Source: Curvibacter microcysteis
GTDB taxonomy: Bacteria; Pseudomonadota; Gammaproteobacteria; Burkholderiales; Burkholderiaceae_C
Direction of reading: 5' to 3'
NCBI RefSeq assembly: GCF_028649455.1
Contig: NZ_JAQSIO010000008.1
Span: 124,001 to 188,000, forward strand
DNA: 64,000 nucleotides
Positions 41,291-50,283 of this stretch are shown here, piece by piece. A program made the translations under genes and the position numbers. The notes under the pieces were generated by a model that was given only the letters and a program-made list of their open reading frames with translations, searched no databases and was not told the origin of the DNA. Within the stretch, counting starts at the first letter, position 1. Each line of letters begins with the position of its first letter.

Positions 41291-42727
41291 TCAGGACGAG
41301 GATTTGTTCCAGGTGGTGATTTGCTGGGTCACCAGGCTGCTCAGGCTGTTGAGCGAGGTCAGGTTGGTGTCCAGGGTGTTGTACTGCTTGTAAAGGCGGG
41401 CCTGAACCACGGCAATGCGGTCCTGCATTTTGGTGATGTCCGCGTTGTTGCGGGTCAGCGAGGTTTGCAGGTTGGTGGTGCGGCTGCTGACGTTGCCTCC
41501 CGTGCCGTTGGCGGCCATGGCAAAGTCGCGCACCCGCCGGGCAATGCCGTTGTCTACCGTGCTGCCGCCGTTGGCATTGAACAAGGCCTCCAACTGAGCG
41601 GGCTTGGCCATGGCGGCGCTGAGCTTGGTGCTGTTGACTTTGAGGGTGCCGTCTTGCTGGGTTTCCAGTCCGACTTCACTCAGCCGGCTGTAGGTGCCCC
41701 CAGACGGGCCGGCCCCGGTGATGATCTGGCGCAGTGCAGTTTGCAGGCCGCTGGCCGTGCTGTCGCCTTGCAAGGCGGCGGCGGTCTTGGTGGCCGGGTC
41801 GTATTTGGTCATGGTGCGAATGCTGGACACCAACTGGTTGTAGGCCGTGGCAAACGCGTTGATCTTGGAGGTGGGGGTGGCGGTGTCCGCCACCACGCTG
41901 ACCGTGACCGGGGAGGTGGTGACCTGCTGCAGGTTCAGGGTCAGTCCCGACACGGCGCCGGTGATTTGGTTGTTGGACGAGCTGACTGCCACACCGTCCA
42001 CCGTGGCGGCCGAGTCTTTGGCGGCCTGGGACAGGCCCATGCCCACGATCGCGCTGCCATTGCTGGCGTAGGCCAGCTTGCCCGCACCTGTGCTGCCGTC
42101 GGTGATGGCCACGCCGGTGTCGTCAAAAGCCTTGATTTCAAAACCATTGCTGGCGCCGGTGTTGGCGCCGCGCACGATCAGCTTGTCCTGACCGCCTGAA
42201 CTGACCACGGAGGCGTTGATGCCGGCGTTGGACGAGTTGATGCGGGTGGCGATGTCACTCAGGGTGTCGGTGGCGTTGACGGTGACGCTGACCGATGCAG
42301 CACTGCCGCCGGTGAAGCTGTTGCCAGACCATTGACCGACCTGGATGTCCAGTCGCCCGGCGCTGCCCATGGTGCTGCCCGAGGTCACGCTGGCCGACGA
42401 GGTGGTTTGGGATTGCGCCAGTTGACTGACCGAGACGCTGTAATTGCCGGCCAGTGCGCCGCTGGTGGCGGTGGCTGCAATGGCACTGCTGTTGCTGGAG
42501 GACACGGTGCGCGCGGCCCAGGTGCTTTTGTCGAGCAGGGAGGCGGCGGCGTCTTGCAGGGTGGAGAGTTGCGATTTCAGCGAGCCCCAGTTGGAAATGG
42601 TGCTCTGGATCTTGCTGCTTTTCGTTTTCAACAAGTTGATGGGCTCGCTCTCCACGGCCACCAGCTTGGTGACGATGGCATTGACATCCAAGCCATTGCT
42701 GCCGATGCCCGGCGAAGAAATCGTCAT
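41291..42727 (-). CDS. fliD: Flagellar filament cap protein FliD
   Basis: FliD forms the cap under which flagellin folds into the filament. The 478-residue protein has the N-terminal FliD domain (ISSPGIGSNGLDVNAIVTKL, VAVESEPINLL), a variable Ser/Thr/Ala-rich centre, and the C-terminal coiled region ending near YKQYNTLDTNLTSLNSLSSL. An AAGGGG site lies before the ATG. It is flanked by the two flagellin genes on the same strand. Confidence 0.96.
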   Translation of the reverse strand: MTISSPGIGSNGLDVNAIVTKLVAVESEPINLLKTKSSKIQSTISNWGSLKSQLSTLQDAAASLLDKSTWAARTVSSSNSSAIAATATSGALAGNYSVSVSQLAQSQTTSSASVTSGSTMGSAGRLDIQVGQWSGNSFTGGSAASVSVTVNATDTLSDIATRINSSNAGINASVVSSGGQDKLIVRGANTGASNGFEIKAFDDTGVAITDGSTGAGKLAYASNGSAIVGMGLSQAAKDSAATVDGVAVSSSNNQITGAVSGLTLNLQQVTTSPVTVSVVADTATPTSKINAFATAYNQLVSSIRTMTKYDPATKTAAALQGDSTASGLQTALRQIITGAGPSGGTYSRLSEVGLETQQDGTLKVNSTKLSAAMAKPAQLEALFNANGGSTVDNGIARRVRDFAMAANGTGGNVSSRTTNLQTSLTRNNADITKMQDRIAVVQARLYKQYNTLDTNLTSLNSLSSLVTQQITTWNKSSS

Positions 42728-42751
42728 GTTGTTCCCCTTTTAGCAGACACA

Positions 42752-42786
42752 AAACCCGCTTGAGCCTAAATGTAGCAAGCGGGTTT
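42752..42786 (-). terminator. Terminator between flagellin B and fliD
   Basis: AAACCCGCTTG (42752-42762) and CAAGCGGGTTT (42776-42786) form a perfect 11-bp stem with a 13-nt loop; on the minus strand the stem ends GGGTTTTG. It lies 79-113 nt after the flagellin B stop and 25 nt before fliD, and would stop flagellin B transcripts. Confidence 0.6.
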
Positions 42787-42804
42787 GGTATCGCAAAGCT
42801 GGAA

Positions 42805-42852
42805 CTCCGGCCGAATCCCCGGCTGATTCGGGGCTTCAAATGTCGGCCGGAG
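42805..42852 (-). terminator. Long hairpin after flagellin B
   Basis: CTCCGGCCGA (42805-42814) and TCGGCCGGAG (42843-42852) pair perfectly, and inside them CCCCG (42817-42821) pairs with CGGGG (42829-42833). The structure begins 12 nt after the flagellin B stop. It has no T-run; it may protect the abundant flagellin mRNA or act with the following terminator. Confidence 0.5.
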
Positions 42853-42864
42853 GGCCTAGCTCGA

Positions 42865-43713
42865 TCAGCGCAGCAGCGACAGCACCTGCTGCGGCAACTG
42901 GTTGGCCTGGGCGATCATCGCAGTGCCTGCTTGTTGCAGGATCTGGGCGCGGCTCAGGTTGGCGGTTTCAGACGCGAAGTCAGCGTCCATGATGCGGCCC
43001 TTGGCGGCCGTTTGGTTCTCCACCGCGCTTTGCAGGAAGTTGACCGTGTTCTGGAAGCGGCTTTGAGCAGCACCCAAGGAAGCGCGGCTGTCGTTGATCG
43101 ACTGCAGGGCCTTGTCGATGGCGTCGATGTTGGAAGCGTTCGAGCTGTTGCTGCCGGCGGCGGTGGTCAGGGCGCTGGTGGTGCCGCCGAACACAGCCGA
43201 CACGTTGCCTGCCTGGTCCAGGTTCAGGGTGCCCGAGGCCACGGTGATGGTCTGGCCCGAGTTGGCGCCCACTTGGAAGTCGTAGCTGGCCGTGGTGGTC
43301 AGCACCGAGGTGCCGTTGAACTGCACGGCGCTGATGGTGCGGCCGATTTCAGCGGCGAGCTGGGTGTATTCCTGGTTCAGCGATGCGTTGTCCGAGGAGG
43401 TGTTGGTGGCGTTGGTCGCTTGCACGGCCAGTTCACGCATGCGCTGCAGCATGTCCGACACGGTCTGCATGCCGCTTTCAGCCGTTTGCAGCATCGAGAT
43501 GCCGTCGTTGGCGTTGCGGATGGCGACGGTCATGCCGCGAGCTTGCGAGTCCATTCGCGAGGCGATGGCCAAACCGGCGGCATCGTCCTTGGCGCTGTTC
43601 ACGCGCAGGCCGGAGGACAGGCGCTGGATGGAGGTGGACAGGCTGGACTGGCTGGTGGCGGCATTGCGTTGCGCCGACAGCGAGTTCACATTGGTGTTGA
43701 TGGTCATTGCCAT
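42865..43713 (-). CDS. fliC: Flagellin B
   Basis: A 282-residue flagellin with the same D0/D1 termini as flagellin A (MAMTINTNVNSLSAQRNAAT; QANQLPQQVLSLLR). The centre differs (TTTASYDFQVG; VFGGTTSALTTAAGSNSSNA). A GGAG site precedes the ATG and a good sigma-28 promoter lies about 100 nt upstream, so this copy is probably the strongly expressed one. It is divergent from fliS. Confidence 0.96.
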   Translation of the reverse strand: MAMTINTNVNSLSAQRNAATSQSSLSTSIQRLSSGLRVNSAKDDAAGLAIASRMDSQARGMTVAIRNANDGISMLQTAESGMQTVSDMLQRMRELAVQATNATNTSSDNASLNQEYTQLAAEIGRTISAVQFNGTSVLTTTASYDFQVGANSGQTITVASGTLNLDQAGNVSAVFGGTTSALTTAAGSNSSNASNIDAIDKALQSINDSRASLGAAQSRFQNTVNFLQSAVENQTAAKGRIMDADFASETANLSRAQILQQAGTAMIAQANQLPQQVLSLLR

Positions 43714-43812
43714 TTGAAAGCTCCTTCAAGTTAAAAATCAGCCTATCGCTGATGTCAAACCCACGCTGTCGCAGGCTTGGCAACGAACCCTTCTTGAAGC
43801 CCGTTGCTTTGT

Positions 43813-43839
43813 TTTTCGGGTGCCACTCGGAAAACTTTA
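43813..43839 (-). promoter_or_regulatory. Sigma-28 promoter of flagellin B
   Basis: On the minus strand TAAAGTTT (43839-43832), exactly 11 nt, then CCCGAAAA (43820-43813). The -35 block is a perfect match to the FliA consensus and the -10 block matches 6 of 8. The predicted transcript would have a leader of about 90 nt. Confidence 0.75.
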
Positions 43840-43976
43840 GGGTTGCTTGTGCGGATCCTGCAAAAAGACCGGTGAACCCCCGTGAATTCGTGACTTTTGC
43901 CCAGCCTGCAGGGGGGCGGGCCCCAGGAAAAGCACTCTGTATTGAATAGGCTGCGAAATGTCTTTCTATTAGGGGC

Positions 43977-44003
43977 TTCAGAACGCCGTGGGGCTGCCGA
44001 TAC
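43977..44003 (+). promoter_or_regulatory. Possible sigma-28 promoter of fliS-fliT
   Basis: GCCGATAC (43996-44003) matches 7 of 8 of the FliA -10 consensus and lies 39 nt before fliS. The block 11 nt upstream, TTCAGAAC, is a weak -35. Late-class control of fliS and fliT would fit their role as filament chaperones. Confidence 0.4.
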
Positions 44004-44041
44004 ACCAGTTGTACCGTGCGACAATTTGCGAGGCCAACTGA

Positions 44042-44443
44042 ATGTTTACACCTGTGAGTACCCGAGCTGCTTCTGCCTATCAACGCGTTGGCGTCGAAAC
44101 CAGTGTCCATGGTGCGGATCCGCACCAGTTGGTGGTTTTGCTGTTCGACTCGCTGCTGGAAAGCCTGTCCAAGGTGGCCGGCGCCATGGTCCGTGGTGAC
44201 ATCCAGGAGAAGTCTCGCTACCTCAACAAGGCCATCCAGATTCTGGATGAGGGTTTGCGGTCGGTGCTTGATGAGGAGCAAGGCGGCGAAGTGGCCAAGA
44301 GCCTCAACGCGCTGTATGGCTACTCGGTGATCGAGCTGACCAAGGCCAATTTCAACAACAGTCCCGAGGCTGTCCATTCCGTGATCGCACTGATCCGACC
44401 CGTCGCTGAGGCCTGGAAGGCCATCAGACCCCAATCACGTTGA
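44042..44443 (+). CDS. fliS: Flagellin export chaperone FliS
   Basis: FliS binds newly made flagellin and prevents early polymerisation. The 133-residue helical protein has the family opening AASAYQRVGVETSVHGADPH, QLVVLLFDSLLESL, and the AIQILDEGLRSVLDEEQGGE segment. It is divergent from flagellin B, with fliT 19 nt downstream. Confidence 0.95.
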   Translation: MFTPVSTRAASAYQRVGVETSVHGADPHQLVVLLFDSLLESLSKVAGAMVRGDIQEKSRYLNKAIQILDEGLRSVLDEEQGGEVAKSLNALYGYSVIELTKANFNNSPEAVHSVIALIRPVAEAWKAIRPQSR

Positions 44444-44462
44444 ACAGAGTAAGGGGCATAAC

Positions 44463-44765
44463 GTGCAGCAACAATCATTGCTTGATTTCTACAAGGCCAT
44501 TGAGGGGGCCAGCCAGCGCATGTTGCTGGCCGCCCAACGTGAAGATTGGGAGCAGGTCATGCAGCTCGAGGGCGCCTGTGCGGTGCTGATCGAGCAACTG
44601 CATCACCACTCGCAGGTCGAGTCCTTGCCGTCGGAAGACCGCAGCGAGAAGGGCAAGATCATGCTTCGCATCCTGCGCAACGACGCCCTGATCCGCAACC
44701 TGGCGGAACCCAGGCTGTCGGACATCAACCGCATGCTCGAAGGTGGTTCGCGCCTCCTGCACTGA
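44463..44765 (+). CDS. fliT: FliT-like chaperone of the filament cap
   Basis: FliT binds FliD before export and, in enterics, also binds FlhDC. The 100-residue all-helical protein uses a GTG start with AAGGGG 6 nt upstream. Its place after fliS and size match fliT; sequence identity across the family is low, so position carries much of the call. A strong bidirectional terminator follows 34 nt later. Confidence 0.8.
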   Translation: MQQQSLLDFYKAIEGASQRMLLAAQREDWEQVMQLEGACAVLIEQLHHHSQVESLPSEDRSEKGKIMLRILRNDALIRNLAEPRLSDINRMLEGGSRLLH

Positions 44766-44798
44766 TCCGGTCCGTCGCCCGGTGGGGCGCGGGTCGCC

Positions 44799-44854
44799 GC
44801 CCCCAAACAAAAAGCCCGCTCTCGGTTCACGAGGCGGGCTTTTTGTTTGGGGGC
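44799..44854. terminator. Bidirectional rho-independent terminator between fliT and fliE
   Basis: A near-perfect 21-bp stem pairs 44799-44819 with 44834-44854; its core is AAAAAGCCCGC facing GCGGGCTTTTT. Inside, CTCG (44821-44824) also pairs with CGAG (44830-44833) round a 5-nt loop. A-runs on one arm and T-runs on the other let it end both fliT transcripts (plus) and fliE transcripts (minus). Confidence 0.88.
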
Positions 44855-44904
44855 CGTGAGGAGGGGGTTGTCTGGCTTGTGTGGGGCGCAGCGGCGCGGA
44901 GGGC

Positions 44905-44917
44905 GGGGGGGGGGGGG
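44905..44917. repeat. Run of 13 G just after the fliE stop
   Basis: A homopolymer of 13 G bases lies 6 nt beyond the fliE stop, in the spacer before the bidirectional terminator. Such tracts slip during replication and also during sequencing. Being outside coding sequence it should not alter FliE, but the stated length may be uncertain. Confidence 0.9.
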
Positions 44918-44923
44918 CGGTCC

Positions 44924-45256
44924 TCAGACCTGCATGTTCATGATGTCGGTGTAGGCCTGGACCATGCGGTTGCGCACATGCAGCGTGGCCTGGAAGCCGA
45001 TCTGGGCCTTCTGGATGGCCAGCATGGTGTCTTCCAGGCTGACCGAGGGGTTTTCCAGTTGCACTTCGCGTTGCAGCGCGCTGGATTTGTTTTGGGCGGC
45101 GCTGACCGATTTCAGTGCGTTGCTCAGTTCGCTGGAGAAGCCCGCGCTGCCCGTGGCGTCCGCCGTGCTGGCGCCCGAGGGGGGCTTGCCAATGGCGGTG
45201 CTGCGGTTGGTGAGCGGGGTGTTCAGTGGGGTGATGGTGGGGAATCGCAGATCCAT
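44924..45256 (-). CDS. fliE: Flagellar hook-basal body protein FliE
   Basis: FliE joins the MS ring to the proximal rod. The ATG at 45256 has AGGAG 8 nt upstream and gives 110 residues, the usual size; the longer upstream frame is arginine-rich noise. The C-terminal half carries the family motif (NPSVSLEDTMLAIQKAQIGF, QATLHVRNRMVQAYTDIMNM). It is divergent from fliF. Confidence 0.95.
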   Translation of the reverse strand: MDLRFPTITPLNTPLTNRSTAIGKPPSGASTADATGSAGFSSELSNALKSVSAAQNKSSALQREVQLENPSVSLEDTMLAIQKAQIGFQATLHVRNRMVQAYTDIMNMQV

Positions 45257-45371
45257 GTCGCGTCTCCTGGGAACTTGTTGACGCCGATGGTAGGGGTTTG
45301 AGCGTGGCACGGCCGGTTGAAATGAGGTCCAAACAGCTGGTTTATCCCGGCGCTGCCGATCCCCCCTGGGC

Positions 45372-45379
45372 CCAATAAT
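45372..45379 (+). promoter_or_regulatory. CCAATAAT motif in the fliE/fliF intergenic region
   Basis: CCAATAAT lies 48 nt before the fliF start. The identical octamer forms one arm of the dyad before fliL, and CCAATAA lies between flgB and flgA. AATAAT could also serve as a -10 element, though no good -35 is seen at 17 nt. Confidence 0.3.
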
Positions 45380-45426
45380 CGGCTCCAACCTGAGGTGTGG
45401 TCTCACCCTTTCAATCTGGAACCAAG

Positions 45427-47130
45427 ATGTCTGCCGTCGCTGAACTCCCCGCTACCCCCGTGGCCCCCTCGTGGTCACAGAAATTAGCCGAGCTGGACCG
45501 TGCGCAGAAGACCAAGCTGGCGCTGGGTCTGGTGGCGTTGATCATGGTCGCACTGGCAGGTGTCTTCATGACCCGCCAGGCCGATTGGCGTGTGCTCTAC
45601 GCCAACCTCAGTGACAAAGACGGCGGCGCCGTGGTGGCCCAGTTGGCGACCATGAATGTGCCCTACAAGTATTCCGAGGGCGGTGGCGCCATCCTGGTGC
45701 CGGCTGAGCGCGTGCACGACCTGCGCTTGCGCCTGGCCTCACAAGGCTTGCCTAAGGGCTCGGTCGCTGGCTTTGAGCTGATGGAGGGCAACCATTTCGG
45801 CGTCACTCAGTTCCAGGAACGCCTGAACTTCCAGCGCGGCCTGGAGGGTGAGCTGACCCGCTCCATCCAAGCCGTGGCGGCCATCCAGAGCGCCCGCGTG
45901 CACCTGGCGCTGCCCAATCAGAACGGTTTTTTCCGCGAGCAGCAAAAGCCTTCGGCTTCAGTCTTGCTGACCCTGTACCCGGGCCGCTTGCTGGACCGCG
46001 CTCAATTGGCCGGCATTGTTCACCTGGTGGCGTCCAGCGTGCCCGAGCTGAACCCCGCTGCGGTCAGCGTGATCGACGACAACGGCAAGCTGCTCTCGGC
46101 CACCCCCGAGGCGGCGGGCGCTGGCGGTGACGCCCAGCAGCTGCAGTATGTGCAGCAGATCGAGCAGCAGCTGAGCAAGCGCATCACCGACATCCTGGAG
46201 CCCGTGGTGGGCCGGCAAAACGTCAAGGCCCAGGTCACGGCAGAAATTGATTTTTCGCAGACCGAGTCGACCTCGGAGTCGCACCGTCCCAACCAAACCC
46301 CTGACTCCGCCGCCGTGCGCAGCCAGCAAGTGGTGGAAAGCGGCGGCGCAGCTCAGGCCACCCCGCCCACCGGCATCCCGGGTGCGACCAGCAACCAGCC
46401 GGCAGCGGCCGCCAATGCGCCCATCAACGGTCAGGCCCAGCCCCTGACGGCGGGTGGTGCCGGTGCGGCTGGCACGACACCGACCAAGAAGGAGTCGGTC
46501 ACCAACTACGAAGTGGACAAGACCATCAAGGTGGTCAAGGGCGGCACAGGCGTGGTCAAGCGCCTGAGCGCCGCCGTGGTGGTGAATTACCAGCCCGGCG
46601 TGGAAGAGAAGGGCAAAACCGTCAACAAGCCCATGAGCGCAGAGCAGCTCGACCAAATGACCGCCCTGGTGCGCGACACCATCGGCTACAACAAAGACCG
46701 GGGTGATTCGGTCAACCTCATGAACACCCCCTTCATGGCCAGCGCGGCCGAGGGCGTTGCTGTGCCCCTGTGGAAGCAGCCTGAAGTGCTGGAACTGGCC
46801 AAGAGCTTTGCCTGGCCGGTCGGGATGGTGCTGTTTGCACTGGTGGTCTTGTTGGGCATGGTGCGTCCGGCGGTCAAGGCCATGAATGCGCCCAAGCCTG
46901 ACCCGACTGAGCTGCTGCCTGCGTCGGGCGCCGGTACCCAGTTGGATGCCCTGGAGTCCGATGCGCCAGATCGCCCAGACTTGCTGCCTGCACCGAGCAC
47001 AGAAAAGGTGGTGGAGCCACCCACGGCCGAGCAGCTGCGCCTTGAAGATGCCCGCGTATTGGCCAAGCAAAATCCGATCGCAGTGGCTAATATCATCAAG
47101 GGCTGGGTCAACGGCGAAGCGCCGGCCTGA
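45427..47130 (+). CDS. fliF: Flagellar MS-ring protein FliF
   Basis: FliF forms the membrane ring on which the motor is built. The ATG at 45427 (GGAA upstream) gives 567 residues. It has an N-terminal membrane helix (TKLALGLVALIMVALAGVFM), the secretin-like ring-building domains with AHVHLALP-type SARVHLALPNQNGFFRE, a Pro/Ala-rich periplasmic spacer, a second membrane helix (FAWPVGMVLFALVVLLGMV) and a C-terminal FliG-binding tail. First gene of fliFGHIJK. Confidence 0.97.
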   Translation: MSAVAELPATPVAPSWSQKLAELDRAQKTKLALGLVALIMVALAGVFMTRQADWRVLYANLSDKDGGAVVAQLATMNVPYKYSEGGGAILVPAERVHDLRLRLASQGLPKGSVAGFELMEGNHFGVTQFQERLNFQRGLEGELTRSIQAVAAIQSARVHLALPNQNGFFREQQKPSASVLLTLYPGRLLDRAQLAGIVHLVASSVPELNPAAVSVIDDNGKLLSATPEAAGAGGDAQQLQYVQQIEQQLSKRITDILEPVVGRQNVKAQVTAEIDFSQTESTSESHRPNQTPDSAAVRSQQVVESGGAAQATPPTGIPGATSNQPAAAANAPINGQAQPLTAGGAGAAGTTPTKKESVTNYEVDKTIKVVKGGTGVVKRLSAAVVVNYQPGVEEKGKTVNKPMSAEQLDQMTALVRDTIGYNKDRGDSVNLMNTPFMASAAEGVAVPLWKQPEVLELAKSFAWPVGMVLFALVVLLGMVRPAVKAMNAPKPDPTELLPASGAGTQLDALESDAPDRPDLLPAPSTEKVVEPPTAEQLRLEDARVLAKQNPIAVANIIKGWVNGEAPA

Positions 47131-47154
47131 CCGCCCGCGCTTTGGAGAGATGAT

Positions 47155-48150
47155 ATGGACGAACAAGGCTTGAATGACGCGGCGATTTTTTTGATGTCGC
47201 TGGGTGAAGAAGAGGCTGCCGAGGTCTTCAAACACCTGTCGCCCAAAGAGGTCCAAAAGCTGGGCGAGACCATCGCCCGCACCCGATCGGTCTCGCGCGA
47301 CCGGGTGGACGAAGTGGTCAACAAATTCACCAACGCGGCGGCCCAGCAAAGCCTGCTGGTGTCGGACACCAGCGACTACGTCAAGGCCGTGCTGCGCCGG
47401 GCGCTGGGTGACGACAAGGCCTCCCTGCTGATCGACCGCATCTTGCAAGGCGGTGACGTGTCCGGCATCGAGAGCCTGAAATGGATGGATCCGCTGTCGG
47501 TGGCCGAGTTGCTGCGCAACGAGCACCCGCAGATCGTGGCGGCCATCCTGGTTCACCTGGACTACGACCAGTCTGCCGGTGTGCTGGCCCAGCTGACCGA
47601 GCGCCAGCGCGGCGAGGTGATGCTGCGCATTGCGACCCTGGAAGGCATTCAACCAACGGCGCTGAAAGACCTCAACGAGGTGCTGTTCAAGGTGCTGGCC
47701 GGGGGCGACAAGATCCGCAAGGCGTCTTTGGGGGGCATCAAGACCGCGGCCGAAATCATCAACTTGCTGGGCAGCAACATCGAGGGCACGGTGCTCGAGT
47801 CGATTCGCGGCTACGACCCCGACCTGGCGCAGAAGATCATGGACAAGATGTTCGTGTTCGACGACGTCATGAAGCTCGACGACAAGTCGATTCAGCTGGT
47901 GCTCAAGGAAGTGGCCTCCGAAACCCTCATCGTGGCGCTCAAGGGCGCGGCGCCCGAGCTCAAAGAGCGCTTCCTGGGCAACATGTCCTCGCGTGCCGCC
48001 GAAACCCTGCGTGAAGACCTGGAGTCGCGTGGGCCCATGCGCTTGTCCGAGGTGGAGGCGCAGCAGAAGGAAATTCTCAAGACCGTGCGCCGTCTGGCTG
48101 ACGAAGGTCAGATTGTCATAGGAGGCGGTGGTGACGACGCCCTCATCTAA
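47155..48150 (+). CDS. fliG: Flagellar motor switch protein FliG
   Basis: FliG is the rotor protein that receives torque from MotA. The 331-residue length is exactly usual. N, M and C domains are seen: LNDAAIFLMSLGEEEAAEVF, the middle EHPQIVAAILVHLDYDQSAG, and the charged torque helix of the C domain (KIMDKMFVFDDVMKLDDKSI). An AGAG site precedes the ATG. Its end overlaps fliH by 23 nt. Confidence 0.97.
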   Translation: MDEQGLNDAAIFLMSLGEEEAAEVFKHLSPKEVQKLGETIARTRSVSRDRVDEVVNKFTNAAAQQSLLVSDTSDYVKAVLRRALGDDKASLLIDRILQGGDVSGIESLKWMDPLSVAELLRNEHPQIVAAILVHLDYDQSAGVLAQLTERQRGEVMLRIATLEGIQPTALKDLNEVLFKVLAGGDKIRKASLGGIKTAAEIINLLGSNIEGTVLESIRGYDPDLAQKIMDKMFVFDDVMKLDDKSIQLVLKEVASETLIVALKGAAPELKERFLGNMSSRAAETLREDLESRGPMRLSEVEAQQKEILKTVRRLADEGQIVIGGGGDDALI

Positions 48151-48853
48151 CCGAGCCCGCCAATACGCACGCTTCATCCCCAGCGAGGAGATTGACGCCG
48201 TCGCCCAGTGGCAGTTCACCGAGATGGATGAAAACCGTCGCCGCGCTGCCGTGCTGGCCGCCGAGAAGCCGCCTGAGCCGGTGATCGATGAGTCCATGGT
48301 GCAGGAGGCCCGTGACGAGGCTTACCAGCAAGGCCTGGAGCAGGGCCGCCTGGAGGCGGCGCTGGAAGGTCAGCGTCATTTGGACGAGTACATCGCCAGC
48401 CAGGGGGCCCTGGCCAGTGAACGCCTGAACGCCGTCATGGCCTCGCTGGAGCAGCGCTTTGCCGAAGTGGAGCAAAACGTGGCCCAGGGGGTGCTGGCCA
48501 TGGCCTGTGAGCTGGCCCGCCAGGTGCTGCGCCGCGAGCTGGCCGCTGACCCCGAGTCACTGCGCCCCGTCATTCGCGAGGGCTTGGGCCTGCTGGCCGC
48601 CGACGCCCGCACAGCGGTGGTGCGCCTCAACCCGGAAGACCACGAGACCTTCAAAGCGGTGCCGGCCGAGTCCCTGGGGGGCCAGGACATCAAATGGGTC
48701 AGTGACGCGAGCGTGGCCCCAGGCGGCTGCCTCATTGAGGCGGCTGGCGCTCAGGTCGACGGCACGCTGGCGCGCCGTTGGGCCCGGGCGGTGGCCAATT
48801 TGGGCGTGGAACTGCCCCTGGAGTCGGAGGCTGTCGATGACGCAGTCGTCTGA
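48128..48853 (+). CDS. fliH: Flagellar export ATPase regulator FliH
   Basis: FliH binds and restrains FliI and links it to the C ring. The 241-residue protein has an N-terminal conserved YARFIPSEE, a Glu/Gln/Ala-rich coiled middle ([20 protein letters not shown]) and a C-terminal V-ATPase subunit E-like part. AGGAGG at 48120-48125 serves either of two adjacent GTG codons; the second, at 48131, has the better spacing. It overlaps fliI by 17 nt. Confidence 0.93.
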   Translation: MVTTPSSNRARQYARFIPSEEIDAVAQWQFTEMDENRRRAAVLAAEKPPEPVIDESMVQEARDEAYQQGLEQGRLEAALEGQRHLDEYIASQGALASERLNAVMASLEQRFAEVEQNVAQGVLAMACELARQVLRRELAADPESLRPVIREGLGLLAADARTAVVRLNPEDHETFKAVPAESLGGQDIKWVSDASVAPGGCLIEAAGAQVDGTLARRWARAVANLGVELPLESEAVDDAVV

Positions 48854-50264
48854 GCGCCCCAGCAGCAGTGCCGCCTGGTCCACCTTCATGGCGGACCTGC
48901 AGCACCGCGCCTCCCGGCCCGTGCCGCTGGAGATGCGGGGCACTTTGACGCGCTTGACGGGCCTGGTCCTTGAGGCCACAGGCATCCGCGTGCCCGTGGG
49001 CTCGCAGTGCTGGATCACGCAAAAAGACGCCGAGCCCATCCTCGCCGAGGTGGTGGGCTTCTCGGGCGAACGCGCTTTTCTGATGCCGGCGGGCGACATC
49101 CATGGCCTGTCCAGCGGTGCTGTGGTCACGCCGGCCCTGCCCTATGTGCCTGCGCCTCGGCTGGGTGACGAGCCCTTGCCCGCTTCGGCCATGGCCTTGG
49201 GCGTGCTGCGTTTGCCGGTGGGTGATGGCCTGTTGGGCCGGGTGGTGGATGCCTCTGGCCAGCCACTGGACCACCAAGGCCCGGTGCTGGATGTGGTGGC
49301 CGAGCCCCCAGGTCGGCGCCAGGTCAATGCCATGGACCGCGACCCCGTGCGCGAGCCGCTGGACACGGGCGTGCGCGCCATCAATGCCTTGTTGACCGTG
49401 GGCCGGGGTCAGCGTTTGGGCCTGTTTGCGGGCTCGGGTGTGGGCAAGAGCGTGTTGCTGGGCATGATGGCCCGTTACACCCAGGCCGATGTGATCGTGG
49501 TGGGCTTGATTGGCGAGCGTGGCCGCGAAGTCAAGGAATTCATCGAAGACATCCTGGGCGCCGATGGCCGTGCCCGCTCGGTGGTGGTGGCCGCGCCAGC
49601 CGATGCGCCGCCGCTCTTGCGCATGCAAGGCGCGACCTACGCTTCGGCCGTGGCCGAGCACTTCCGCGACAAGGGCAAGCATGTGCTGCTGCTGATGGAC
49701 TCGCTGACCCGCTATGCCATGGCCCAGCGCGAAATCGCGCTGGCCATCGGCGAGCCGCCGGCCACCAAGGGCTACCCGCCTTCGTGCTTTGCCAAGCTGC
49801 CCCAGTTGGTGGAGCGCAGCGGCAATGGCCTCAACGGCGTGGGCTCGATCACCGCTTTCTACACCGTGCTGTCCGAGGGCGATGACCAGCAAGACCCGAT
49901 TGCCGACGCAGCCCGAGCCATTTTGGACGGCCACATCGTGCTGACCCGGGAGCTGGCCGAAGCCGGCCATTACCCGGCCATCGACATCGAGCAGTCCGCT
50001 TCTCGGGTGATGCACAACGTGGTCTCGCCGGTGCATGTGGAGGTGGCGCGCCGCTTCAAGGCCACTTACTCGCGTTATCAAAAGAGCCGCGACCTGATCC
50101 AGGTCGGGGCTTATGTCAGTGGCAGCGACCCGGAGCTCGATGAGTCGATTCAGCTGCAGCGCGGCATGAGCGGCTTTTTGCAGCAGGGCATGCACGAGGC
50201 CGTGACCCTGGATGACTCGTTGACGCAGATGGCGACGAGTCTGGGTTTGCAGATCAATTCCTGA
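48837..50264 (+). CDS. fliI: Flagellum-specific ATPase FliI
   Basis: FliI is the export ATPase, homologous to the F1 beta subunit. The ATG at 48837 ([14 protein letters not shown]) lies in the end of fliH and gives 475 residues. Walker A is [39 protein letters not shown] and the Walker B strand [20 protein letters not shown] are conserved. The frame is open far upstream, but that part has no FliI-like sequence. Confidence 0.97.
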   Translation: MTQSSERPSSSAAWSTFMADLQHRASRPVPLEMRGTLTRLTGLVLEATGIRVPVGSQCWITQKDAEPILAEVVGFSGERAFLMPAGDIHGLSSGAVVTPALPYVPAPRLGDEPLPASAMALGVLRLPVGDGLLGRVVDASGQPLDHQGPVLDVVAEPPGRRQVNAMDRDPVREPLDTGVRAINALLTVGRGQRLGLFAGSGVGKSVLLGMMARYTQADVIVVGLIGERGREVKEFIEDILGADGRARSVVVAAPADAPPLLRMQGATYASAVAEHFRDKGKHVLLLMDSLTRYAMAQREIALAIGEPPATKGYPPSCFAKLPQLVERSGNGLNGVGSITAFYTVLSEGDDQQDPIADAARAILDGHIVLTRELAEAGHYPAIDIEQSASRVMHNVVSPVHVEVARRFKATYSRYQKSRDLIQVGAYVSGSDPELDESIQLQRGMSGFLQQGMHEAVTLDDSLTQMATSLGLQINS

Positions 50265-50283
50265 CGTTCAAAAGAGGTAAGGC

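Noticed and set aside
41078-42199. Plus-strand frame of 373 codons across the noncoding region and fliD
   Set aside because: Its body is the antisense of fliD and its first third is low-complexity; no ribosome site or protein signature.
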